From Collinsella sp. An268 (GTDB lineage Bacteria > Actinomycetota > Coriobacteriia > Coriobacteriales > Coriobacteriaceae): a stretch of 64,000 bases of DNA. The stretch covers positions 179,774-243,773 of the forward strand of contig NZ_NFJH01000003.1 in the NCBI RefSeq assembly GCF_002159765.1, in the 5' to 3' direction. Under the pieces are notes generated by a model. That model saw only the letters and a list, made by a program, of their open reading frames with translations, ran no database searches and was not told the origin of the DNA. Positions 50,109 to 57,955 of this stretch are shown piece by piece. Position numbers and translations under genes: made by a program. The stretch's first letter is position 1. Every line of letters starts with the position of its first letter.

Positions 50109-50186
50109 CATAGCGTCACCGCACGCCGGCCGCCTTTTGCAGGGCCGGCTGCGATGCGACCGCAAGACCACAGGTGAGGAGCACCC

Positions 50187-51344
50187 ATGGCAAAGGTCAA
50201 GATTATCGACGTCGCGCGCGAGGCCGGCGTCTCGCTCGGAACCGTTTCCAACGCCCTCAACCACCCCGAAAAGGTGCGGCCCGACACGCGGCGCCTCATC
50301 CAAGAGGCCATCGACCGGCTGGGGTACACGCCCAACCAGAGCGCGCGCCTGCTCGCGGGCGGACGCAACACCGCCATCGGCCTCGTCCTCCCCCGCCTGA
50401 ACCACGGCACGAGCCTGCAGGTCGCCAACGGCGCGCATGCCGAGGCTCTCAAACTCGGATACGACCTCCTCATTGCCACGAGCAGCAACAAGCGCGATCT
50501 CGAGCGCCACTACCTCGACTACTTTATGGGAACGCAGGTAGCAGGCGTGCTGGTGCAGCCCGCCGAGATCGAGCGCTGGCAGCCGTATCCGCACACATTT
50601 GCCCCCACGGTGTACGTGGGCGTCCACAGCGACGAGCCGGGGTTGTTTGTCACGGCCGACCACCGCGCGCAGGGGCGCATCGTCGCCGCGCACCTCATCA
50701 CCCGGCACGCGGAGCGGGTGGCGATCGTGGGCCACGCGGCCAACCAGACGCTCCGCCTGCGCCTAGAAGGTGCGCGCGACGCCTTCGCGGCGCGACCGGA
50801 CATCGCCCTCGAGGTGCTGGATGCCGGTGAGGGCGACGTCTCGGGCGACGGGTACAGCCTGGGTCACCAGATCGCCCGCCGGCGCGCCGACGAACGGCCG
50901 GACGCGCTGCTCGCCCTGACCGACGAGCTCGGTGCGGGCGCCATAGCGGGCATTATGGCAGCGGGGCTCACCGTACCCGATGACCTGATGGTCGCAGGCT
51001 GCGGCGGAAACCCGCTTGCGTGGGGCGGCGCCGTCTCGCTTACCACAAGCGCGCCCACGGGCTATGAGGTGGGACGCAAAGCCGTGCAGCTCGTGGTGGA
51101 AGCTATCGAGCTCAAGCGCGCCGAAGAGCGGGCGAGCATACGGCAGGTGCGGACCACTATGCCGCGCTCCGCCGCCCCGCTGCCGCGCGCGTCTCTGACA
51201 GAAGAGCACGAACCCCTCACCCACCACGAGCTGGTACGGCCGTTTCTCCTTGCACGCGAGAGCACCGGAGGCACGGGTACCGTAACGCCCCTCGGCACCC
51301 AAACCGCGCTCATCCCCGAGCTCAACTTGGGCGTGTATCTCTAA
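50187..51344 (+). CDS. LacI-family transcriptional regulator
   Basis: 385 aa. N-terminal HTH and hinge: IIDVAREAGVSLGTVSNALN and RLGYTPNQSARLLAGGR. The periplasmic-binding-like core spans about 60-335 (TAIGLVLPRLNHGTSLQVAN, VLVQPAEIERW, LALTDELGAGAIAGIMAAGL). It carries about 50 extra residues after the core, ending ALIPELNLGVYL. Effector unknown. It stands divergent from glmS and alone; no sugar transporter adjoins. ATG 50187 follows GAGGAGC. A fitting operator lies in its promoter. Confidence 0.88.
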   Translation: MAKVKIIDVAREAGVSLGTVSNALNHPEKVRPDTRRLIQEAIDRLGYTPNQSARLLAGGRNTAIGLVLPRLNHGTSLQVANGAHAEALKLGYDLLIATSSNKRDLERHYLDYFMGTQVAGVLVQPAEIERWQPYPHTFAPTVYVGVHSDEPGLFVTADHRAQGRIVAAHLITRHAERVAIVGHAANQTLRLRLEGARDAFAARPDIALEVLDAGEGDVSGDGYSLGHQIARRRADERPDALLALTDELGAGAIAGIMAAGLTVPDDLMVAGCGGNPLAWGGAVSLTTSAPTGYEVGRKAVQLVVEAIELKRAEERASIRQVRTTMPRSAAPLPRASLTEEHEPLTHHELVRPFLLARESTGGTGTVTPLGTQTALIPELNLGVYL

Positions 51345-51397
51345 ACACGGTCCGGCAATAGATTCTTTGGGCCGCGAAACCGGGAAACGGCGGCGCG

Positions 51398-52723
51398 CTA
51401 GATGCGGCCCTGCTCCTCCGGGTCAAAGTCGACGCCCTCATCGGCACTCGTCGTATCAAACGAGCTGTCGAAGGCGTCATCCAGATCGGTACCCAAGGGA
51501 TCGATATCGAGCTCATGGAGCTCCTCCGCGAGCGTCTCCTCATGGCGCGCCGTGCGGAAACGGTCCGCCTGTGCAACGGACATGATGCGCGTATTTGAGA
51601 TGATGCCGTTGAGCATGACGAACGGATGCTTAAAGGCCGAGCGCACGGCGCGCACCGCAATCGTCACCATCCAGGTGACGTACACCGAGAACAGCACCGC
51701 GGAGATGCCGGCGGAGCTGATGGACACCTCGTCGCCCAGATGCAGCACAGGGCTGCCAGCGGCGGGGAACAGCGCCGCGACCCATGAGGGCAGAAGCAAG
51801 AACACCCAGAACAGAAGGCCGTAGCGCACGATATAGGAGATGCCGGGCGCCGTCGTGCCGTCGGGGCGCACCACACGCAGGCCCACGGCGCGGTGGCCGA
51901 CGGTCTGGCCGCGCGTGAGAAGCGGCACCAGCATAAACGAGATGCCGGTAGCCCCTATCAACAGGCCGATGTGACCCGCGGCGGTATCGTCGGCGGCGGG
52001 AAAGGCAAGCCGCAAGACAGCGAGCACGACCGCGGTAACCGCCATATCGACCGCAAAGGCAACCAATCGGCGCGAGAACGACGTGTGCGCCGCCCCGCGC
52101 TCGATGGCGCGCTCCTCCACGTCGTCCATGTGCGGCAGGAAGCGGCAGAGCGGCAGCGCCACCACCGATCCTATGAACGCGCCCAGGGTGTTGGTGATGA
52201 GGTCGTCCACGTCGAACAGCCGATACGGGTGCGCATAAATGCCAAAGAGCCCCGTCACCTGCGAGACCTCGAAGAAGAGCGATAGCGCGAAGCCGGCCAG
52301 CAGCGCCTGCCACCACGGGCGTTCAAACAGGTAGCGCACGTAGACGCCGAGCGGCAGGGTGAGCAGCACATTGAAAAGCGTGGTGTATACCGAGGGGTTT
52401 CTGAGGAACGCCCACCACGATGCCGGAGACGTAAGGCTCAGGCGCTCGAGCGCGGGCCACATGATTTCCAACGCGTAGAACGGATTGAGCTGCGGCGTGG
52501 CCGCGCTGGGATAGTAGGCGCTGCGATCGGCCGGCAGGGGCAGGATGACCATGAAGTAGGCGCAGAGAAGGTAGAAGATGAACGAGAAGACGAGAAACGT
52601 CTTCCACGCGGAGATGCTCCCAAAGCGCCGATACTGATAGATGGCGTACGGGAGCGAGAGCGCCGCGGCGATAAAGGGGAAGAGCAGCGTCGCCACCCAT
52701 ACGTTGTTGAGATATGAGCTCAC
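51398..52723 (-). CDS. VanZ-RDD domain membrane protein
   Basis: 441 aa. The N-terminal half has five membrane helices of the VanZ family (LLCAYFMVILPLP, NVLLTLPLGVYVRYLF, LFFEVSQVTGLFGIYAHPYRLFDVDDLI). The second half is an RDD domain (SRRLVAFAVDMAVTAVVLAV, TRGQTVGHRAVGLRVVRPDG), with two to three further helices. The cytoplasmic tail of about 85 residues is acidic. VanZ proteins give low-level teicoplanin tolerance in enterococci; most genomic members have no defined role. It abuts the HAD gene (10 bases), so the two share a transcript. Confidence 0.85.
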   Translation of the reverse strand: MSSYLNNVWVATLLFPFIAAALSLPYAIYQYRRFGSISAWKTFLVFSFIFYLLCAYFMVILPLPADRSAYYPSAATPQLNPFYALEIMWPALERLSLTSPASWWAFLRNPSVYTTLFNVLLTLPLGVYVRYLFERPWWQALLAGFALSLFFEVSQVTGLFGIYAHPYRLFDVDDLITNTLGAFIGSVVALPLCRFLPHMDDVEERAIERGAAHTSFSRRLVAFAVDMAVTAVVLAVLRLAFPAADDTAAGHIGLLIGATGISFMLVPLLTRGQTVGHRAVGLRVVRPDGTTAPGISYIVRYGLLFWVFLLLPSWVAALFPAAGSPVLHLGDEVSISSAGISAVLFSVYVTWMVTIAVRAVRSAFKHPFVMLNGIISNTRIMSVAQADRFRTARHEETLAEELHELDIDPLGTDLDDAFDSSFDTTSADEGVDFDPEEQGRI

Positions 52724-52733
52724 GAGCGCTCTC

Positions 52734-53390
52734 TTACGCTTCGGCGACGGCCGCCGGGAGCTCGGCGAGCGTGGTGAGCACGGTGCGGGCGAGGGAGGTG
52801 ATCTCGGGCGTGGGGGCGATGGTGTCCGGCACGAGGTACACCGTCATACCCGCCGCGGCGCCGGCGCGCACCCCGTTGGGCGAGTCCTCCACCACGGCGC
52901 AACGAGCCGGCTCGGCACCCAGCTTTTGAGCGGCGAGCAGGAAGATATCCGGTGCGGGCTTTCCGTTCTCGACCTCGGTGCCGCCCGTGATGATGTCGAA
53001 GGCGTCGAGCATGCCGGCGCGCGAGAGGTTGAGCTCAATCATCTCGCGCGAGGAAGATGAGGCCACCGCAAGGCGATAGCCCTCCCGCTTGAGCTCGTGC
53101 ACGGCGTCGAACGCGCCCGGCTTGGCATCGAGCTCCGTCTCGGCGAGCTCGCGACGCTTGACCCAATGCAGATCAAACACGCGGCGCGCGAGGTCGGCAT
53201 CGCCCAGAGCCTCGGTCAGCATCGCCAGAACTGCCGGCTCGTTGTGACCCACAAAGCTCTCCGCCAGCGCGCGGGGGACGTCAGCGCCGAGCTCGGCGGC
53301 CGCAAGATCCCATCCCTTGAAACCCAGCCGCTCCGTGTCGACGAGCGTGCCGTCCATATCGAAAATGATGGCGTCGAAAGCCTTGGCCAT
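52734..53390 (-). CDS. HAD-superfamily phosphatase, phosphoglucomutase/PGP-like
   Basis: 218 aa. HAD motifs: I DMDGTLVDTE with nucleophile Asp, II VASSSSREM, III GKPAPDIFLLAA (Lys) and IV VVEDSPNGVRAGAAAGM (acidic pair). A helical cap (20-85) follows motif I as in subfamily IA enzymes such as beta-phosphoglucomutase and phosphoglycolate phosphatase. The substrate cannot be told from sequence. First gene of a two-gene unit with the VanZ-RDD gene. Confidence 0.88.
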   Translation of the reverse strand: MAKAFDAIIFDMDGTLVDTERLGFKGWDLAAAELGADVPRALAESFVGHNEPAVLAMLTEALGDADLARRVFDLHWVKRRELAETELDAKPGAFDAVHELKREGYRLAVASSSSREMIELNLSRAGMLDAFDIITGGTEVENGKPAPDIFLLAAQKLGAEPARCAVVEDSPNGVRAGAAAGMTVYLVPDTIAPTPEITSLARTVLTTLAELPAAVAEA

Positions 53391-53521
53391 GAGCGTTCCC
53401 TTCTCGTGCGCGGGCGCCGTTGTCTATCAATCGTCCGACAGGGGTATTGTGACAGAATGTACGCAGCTTCGGCAGGTCTTCAACGTGCCTGTCAGGGCAA
53501 AACCATCACCGGGAGGAACCC

Positions 53522-54394
53522 GTGACCAGCTCCAGTCCCATCTCCAAGCTCGCCGCGCTCGAGGAGCGGCTTCGTGCACTTGCACCCGTGGCGCTCGGGT
53601 TTTCCGGCGGAGTGGACAGCACGTTTTTAGCCGCCGTCTGCGCCCGCGCGATACCCGACCAGACCCTGCTCGTCCACCTCGATTCGCCGTTTGTGGGCAC
53701 ACCCGAGCGAGCCTCATTCCAAGGTCTCGTCGACACGCTCGGACTGCCCGTACTCGCCATCCCCTTTGACCCCTTTATCCAAGAAGACGTGCGCGCCAAT
53801 GGTCCCGAGCGCTGCTACCACTGCAAACGGGCCGGATTCTCGCGCATTGCGCAAGCCGCACGGGAGCGCGGCATCGCCTGCGTTCTAGACGGGAGCAATG
53901 CCGACGACGCGGCTGCAATCGACCGCCCCGGCACGCGGGCGCTGCGTGAGCTCGGCGTGCGCTCCCCGCTTATGGAGACCGCTTGGACAAAGGCCGAGGA
54001 ACGGGAGATGCTGCGCGACTGGGGCTTCCCCGTCTGGAACCTACCCGCTGGCGCCTGCCTCGCTACCCGCGTGGCGACGGGTGAGCCGCTCACGCCCGCA
54101 AAACTCGACGCCGCACGGGCGTGCGAGGATTATCTGCACGAGCTCGGCTGCACCCAAGTGCGGGCGCGCATCGCGGAAGGCGGGCTTCGCATCGAGGGGT
54201 CTCCCCAAGACCTCGCGCTCATCGCGGTCGCTCGCGGCACCGCCGCCGACGGCGCTAGCCCGCACGAAGGTCAGCCGCAGCTGCGCGGCGATGTGCTTGC
54301 ACAGCTCCGCGCGCTCGCGCAAGAGCACGGCATCGCGAGCGTCTCTCCGCACGCGCGCCCCTATCGGCGCGGCAGCATGAACGCCCGGCCCTGA
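53522..54394 (+). CDS. larE: ATP-dependent sacrificial sulfur transferase LarE
   Basis: 290 aa PP-loop enzyme that places sulfur in the nickel-pincer cofactor of lactate racemase. The PP-loop reads GFSGGVDSTFLAA (26-38). ERCYHCKRAGF holds Cys98 and Cys101, and PAGACLATR holds Cys179, which aligns by context with the Cys that LarE gives up in Lactiplantibacillus. TAWTKAEEREML is the usual following helix. No larA, larB or larC is nearby, so the cofactor genes must be elsewhere, or this is a LarE-like enzyme with another substrate. The start is GTG after GGGAGGAA. Confidence 0.85.
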   Translation: MTSSSPISKLAALEERLRALAPVALGFSGGVDSTFLAAVCARAIPDQTLLVHLDSPFVGTPERASFQGLVDTLGLPVLAIPFDPFIQEDVRANGPERCYHCKRAGFSRIAQAARERGIACVLDGSNADDAAAIDRPGTRALRELGVRSPLMETAWTKAEEREMLRDWGFPVWNLPAGACLATRVATGEPLTPAKLDAARACEDYLHELGCTQVRARIAEGGLRIEGSPQDLALIAVARGTAADGASPHEGQPQLRGDVLAQLRALAQEHGIASVSPHARPYRRGSMNARP

Positions 54395-54438
54395 TACGCG
54401 CGCCAACCCCCGATCTCGGCTCAACATTATGATGCGAA

Positions 54439-54522
54439 GGGGCGCCGTGAAACCGCAGACGGTTTCACGGCGCCCCTATCTTCCCGCGCGATGCGGGTGC
54501 GGACGCCCGAGGGTCCGCACCC
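54439..54522. terminator. strong hairpin pair between convergent larE and the EF-G-like gene
   Basis: GGGGCGCCGTGAAACC (54439-54454) pairs perfectly over 16 bp with 54461-54476; a second stem GGGTGCGGAC (54495-54504) pairs with GTCCGCACCC (54513-54522). Together they can stop transcripts from both sides. Confidence 0.75.
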
Positions 54523-54532
54523 CTGGCAGCGC

Positions 54533-56602
54533 TTACTTGTTACCGGCAGCGCGCGCCTCCTGATACTCCTTCACCAAGCGCTCCTGCACGTCGTGCGGCA
54601 CCTGCTCGTAGCCCGCAGGCTCCATCTGGAAGTCGCCCGTGCCACGCGTGAGCGAACGCAGGCGCGTGGCGTAGTCGGTCAGCTCGGCGTACGGCACCGT
54701 CGCCGTCACGACGGTGTTGCCGCGCGCGTCCGTGTCCATACCGGTCACGCGACCGCGAGAGGCCGACACGTCGCCCATCACCGCACCGGCGTAGCTCTCC
54801 GGAATGGTGACCGTGATGTTCTCCATCGGCTCGAGCACCACGGGGCTCGCCTCGGCGCAGGCCTTCTGCAGGCCGATACGCGCCGCAGTGCGGAACGCCA
54901 TCTCGTTGGAGTCAACGGGATGATACGAACCGTCGTACACCGCCACGCGAATGCCCGTGAGCGGGAAGCCGGCGATCACGCCGCCCTTCATGGTCTCCTG
55001 CACGCCCTTGTCGACGGCGGGGATGAGGGCGCGAGGGATGTGTCCGCCCACGACTTCGTCGACAAACTCGTAATCGCGCCCGTCGGTCAACGGCTCGACG
55101 CGCAGATAGCAATCGCCAAACTGTCCGGCGCCGCCCGTCTGCTTCTTATGGCGGCCCTGCGCGCTCGCCACGCGGCGGATGGTCTCACGATACGGAATCT
55201 TGATGGGCACGCTCTTGGCGACGACCTTCGTACGCTCCTCCAAGCGGTTGAGCAGCACGCTCACCTGCGCCTCGCCCACCGCGGAGATGATGGTCTGGCC
55301 CGTCTCCTCATCGCGCTGGATCTTCATCGTGGGATCCGCCTCGCAGGCGCGCTCGACAAACGTGTAGAGCTTCTCCTCGTCGCCGCGGTTCTCCGCCTCG
55401 ATGGCGATGCGGTACTGGCTGTTGGGGAACTGGAACGCCGCGGCCTCGACCTTGCCGGTGACCGAGAGCGTGTCGCCGGTATCGGCGGCAATCTTGGTGG
55501 TGACGATGATGTCGCCCGCCTCGGCGCGACCGACCTCGGTCATCTCTCGGCCGCACATCACGTAGAGATGGGCCAGGCGCTCGCCCTTGCGGGTGCGCGC
55601 GTTGATGAGCTCGAGACCGGGGGTGAGGGTGCCGGTCAAAACCTTGATAAACGAGATGCGGCCCTGCTGCGGGTCATTCAGCGTCTTGAAGACAAAGGCG
55701 ACGGGACGCTCGTCATCGGAGCTGATCTTGAGCGTGTCGCCGTCGACCAGCGGCATCTCGCCGTAATCGGTCGGCGCGGGGAAATACGTGACGATGTCGT
55801 CCATCACGGAGTGGACGCCGAGCTCCTTCGTGCAGGAACCCACGAACACCGGCACAAACAGGCGCTGGGCGATGGCCTTGCCCAAAAGCCCCTCGACCTC
55901 TTCTTGAGTGAGCGGCTCGCCCTCGAGGTACTTCTCCATCAGATCATCGTCCGCCTCGGCCACGAGCTCGCACAGCGTCTCGCGGGCCGCCTCGGCCTCT
56001 GCCTGGTACTCAGCGGGAATATCAAACTCCTCCTGCTTCGCACCCTCGCAGTGACGGGCCTTCATGCGAACGATGTCGATAACGCCCTCAAAGTTCTCGC
56101 CCGTGCCCCACGGCAGCGTAACGGCGCCGAGGCGCATGCCAAAGCGCTCGCGCAGGGTCGCCATGGTGGTCTCGTAATCGGCGTTCTCCTTGTCGATGCG
56201 GTTGATAAAGACGGCGCGGGCGAGGCGCAGGTCCTCGGCCGCGTACCAGAGCTTTACGGTTGTGGGCTGCGGGCCCTCGGCGGCATCCACCACAAAGAGC
56301 GCCGTCTCGCATACGGCCATGGCCGCGTAGGCGTCGCCGATGAAGTCAGGATAGCAGGGGGCGTCGAGGACATTCAAGCGCGCGCCCTTCCAATCGATGG
56401 GCGCGATGGAGGTCGAGATCGAGACCCCGCGCTTGACCTCCTCGGCGTCGTAGTCGAGCGTGGGCTTGGTGCCCGCATGCCCGCCCAAGCGGGCCGTTTT
56501 GCCTGAAAGGTGCAGCATCGCTTCTGCCAGGGAGGTCTTTCCTACTCCTCCCTGGCCAACCAAGACGACGTTCCTCACTTTGGCGGTCTCGGGCGCACCC
56601 AT
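54533..56602 (-). CDS. EF-G-like translational GTPase (FusA2 type)
   Basis: 689 aa with the EF-G domain order. G1 GQGGVGKTS (16-24); switch I RGVSISTSIAP; G3 DAPCYPDF (80-87) where EF-G has DTPGHVDF; G4 NRID. Domains III-V follow (GEAQVSVLLNRLEER, QTGGAGQFGDCYLRVEPL, GDVSASRGRVTGM). The Gly of G3 is Cys here and the catalytic His is Tyr, so GTP hydrolysis may be slow. Such FusA2-like proteins occur beside the true fusA and have no settled role. AAGGAGGT before ATG 56602 sets the start. The 388-base gap to the next gene shows no other feature I can support. Confidence 0.87.
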   Translation of the reverse strand: MGAPETAKVRNVVLVGQGGVGKTSLAEAMLHLSGKTARLGGHAGTKPTLDYDAEEVKRGVSISTSIAPIDWKGARLNVLDAPCYPDFIGDAYAAMAVCETALFVVDAAEGPQPTTVKLWYAAEDLRLARAVFINRIDKENADYETTMATLRERFGMRLGAVTLPWGTGENFEGVIDIVRMKARHCEGAKQEEFDIPAEYQAEAEAARETLCELVAEADDDLMEKYLEGEPLTQEEVEGLLGKAIAQRLFVPVFVGSCTKELGVHSVMDDIVTYFPAPTDYGEMPLVDGDTLKISSDDERPVAFVFKTLNDPQQGRISFIKVLTGTLTPGLELINARTRKGERLAHLYVMCGREMTEVGRAEAGDIIVTTKIAADTGDTLSVTGKVEAAAFQFPNSQYRIAIEAENRGDEEKLYTFVERACEADPTMKIQRDEETGQTIISAVGEAQVSVLLNRLEERTKVVAKSVPIKIPYRETIRRVASAQGRHKKQTGGAGQFGDCYLRVEPLTDGRDYEFVDEVVGGHIPRALIPAVDKGVQETMKGGVIAGFPLTGIRVAVYDGSYHPVDSNEMAFRTAARIGLQKACAEASPVVLEPMENITVTIPESYAGAVMGDVSASRGRVTGMDTDARGNTVVTATVPYAELTDYATRLRSLTRGTGDFQMEPAGYEQVPHDVQERLVKEYQEARAAGNK

Positions 56603-56990
56603 GGCAACCTCCTTCGGTTGGGCGCACGGCGCGATTGCCAAAGGTGGGAGCGCTGGTGGGACTGCGGTCCGATTATCTGGTCCGCGCACCGTGCGCGCAC
56701 GAACACATACGTTATCGCTGAGCCTACCCCGCACCACGGCGGCTCATGCCGGCGATTCGCCGGACGTGGGCGTGAGGGTGGTGAACGGAGCGGGCCGCCC
56801 CGAGAAAGCACCGGAGAAAGATATGCGCACCCATGAAAACATCGTGCGTATGAGCCACACCGCGGGGTTTTGGGTATCATAGCGTATCGATTCACGCGCG
56901 CGGCGATCGCCGGCGCCGTGATGAGCGCAGCAATTAAGACTTTGAGCTGCGATTTTCATACATGCAACACGGGTACACGGGAGGTGCCAT

Positions 56991-57506
56991 ATGATTCGCG
57001 TTGATATCGAGACCATCATCATGGCCTCGGGTCCGGTACCGTCGCTCATCGTGCTCCGCGAGCGTGCCGCGGGCGCCGGCTTGGGCGCGCCGCAGCGTTC
57101 ACTCTCCATCCAGACGGGATCATTCGAGGCGGCGGCTATCAGCCGCGGCATCGACCACGGTCAGGGCTCGCGACCCATCACACATGACCTGTTCTTCGAC
57201 ACGCTCACCAAGCTTGGTGTCAAAGTCGAGCGCGTCGAGGTAAACCGCGTCGACGCGCCGGTGTTCTATGCGCGCGTGGTGCTCGCCACGTCTGCCAGCG
57301 ACGGGACGACCAGCGAGACGATAGTCGATGCCCGGCCCAGCGATGCGCTCGCCCTCGCCGTGCGGGCCAACGCTCCCATCTACGTTGAGGATGACGTCAT
57401 GAACCGCGCGGGCACCCTGTCTCTCCGCACCGAGCGCGAGAGCACCGAAGACGAGCTCGAGCAGTTCGACCAGTTTGTCCAGACGCTGTCACCGGACGAC
57501 TTCTAG
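56991..57506 (+). CDS. bifunctional nuclease (BFN/DUF151) family protein
   Basis: 171 aa. The BFN domain (PF02577) covers most of the protein: VPSLIVLRERA, FEAAAISRGIDHG, THDLFFDTLTKLGVKVERVEV, ARPSDALALAVRANAPIYV. The C-terminal tail (ERESTEDELEQFDQFVQTL) is an acidic helix. Relatives are described as nucleases or stress proteins; the in vivo role in bacteria is unclear. GGGAGGT before ATG 56991. A terminator follows at 57536. Confidence 0.88.
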   Translation: MIRVDIETIIMASGPVPSLIVLRERAAGAGLGAPQRSLSIQTGSFEAAAISRGIDHGQGSRPITHDLFFDTLTKLGVKVERVEVNRVDAPVFYARVVLATSASDGTTSETIVDARPSDALALAVRANAPIYVEDDVMNRAGTLSLRTERESTEDELEQFDQFVQTLSPDDF

Positions 57507-57535
57507 AGAGCGTACGTGATATAGCGGCATCACGA

Positions 57536-57567
57536 CCTCCCGTCGCCTCAAGGCGGCGGGAGGTTTT
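57536..57567 (+). terminator. intrinsic terminator after the BFN gene
   Basis: CCTCCCGTCGCC (57536-57547) and GGCGGCGGGAGG (57552-57563) form a stem with one mismatch and loop TCAA, followed by TTTT. Confidence 0.88.
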
Positions 57568-57597
57568 GCAATTCAAGCCTCATCAGACGCAATTAAT

Positions 57598-57835
57598 TAA
57601 CCCCCTATGGACAAAGACAGCCGTGAAATAATAAATCACCCCTTGGTACGGCTGCCTGCCAGAGCAAAAGAGCCTCACCTTGGACCGCCTGAGGTCTCAA
57701 TCAGGCTCCATTTAGACATAAATGAGCGCTAACGGGGGCAGGCGGACGCGCCAAGGATGGCTTTTTGGGCGCGGTCGCCGTCGCGGGTAGGGTGTTACTT
57801 ATTATTTCGCTGCCGTTTTTGTCCATAGGGGGTTA
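57598..57835. repeat. 238-base element with 42-bp terminal inverted repeats (MITE-like)
   Basis: Left arm 57598-57639 and right arm 57794-57835 (inverted) agree at about 36 of 42 positions; 18 consecutive bases from TAACCCCC through GGACAAA are identical, and GAAATAATAA is conserved. The inner 154 bases contain smaller stems: GCCTGA/TCAGGC (57688-57707) and CATTTA/TAAATG (57709-57724). AT-rich ends contrast with the GC-rich surroundings. No ORF is supported inside. It fills the BFN-gyrA gap. Confidence 0.8.
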
Positions 57836-57955
57836 TTTATATCCACCTTGCCGCCAATATGGCGCCGCCAGCGGGCGCGATGGACGGCGTGTAAGACAAA
57901 GGGGAGCCCGCAGGCTCCCCTTCGCAATGATTTCACGGTTACGCGAGGTTCAGGC

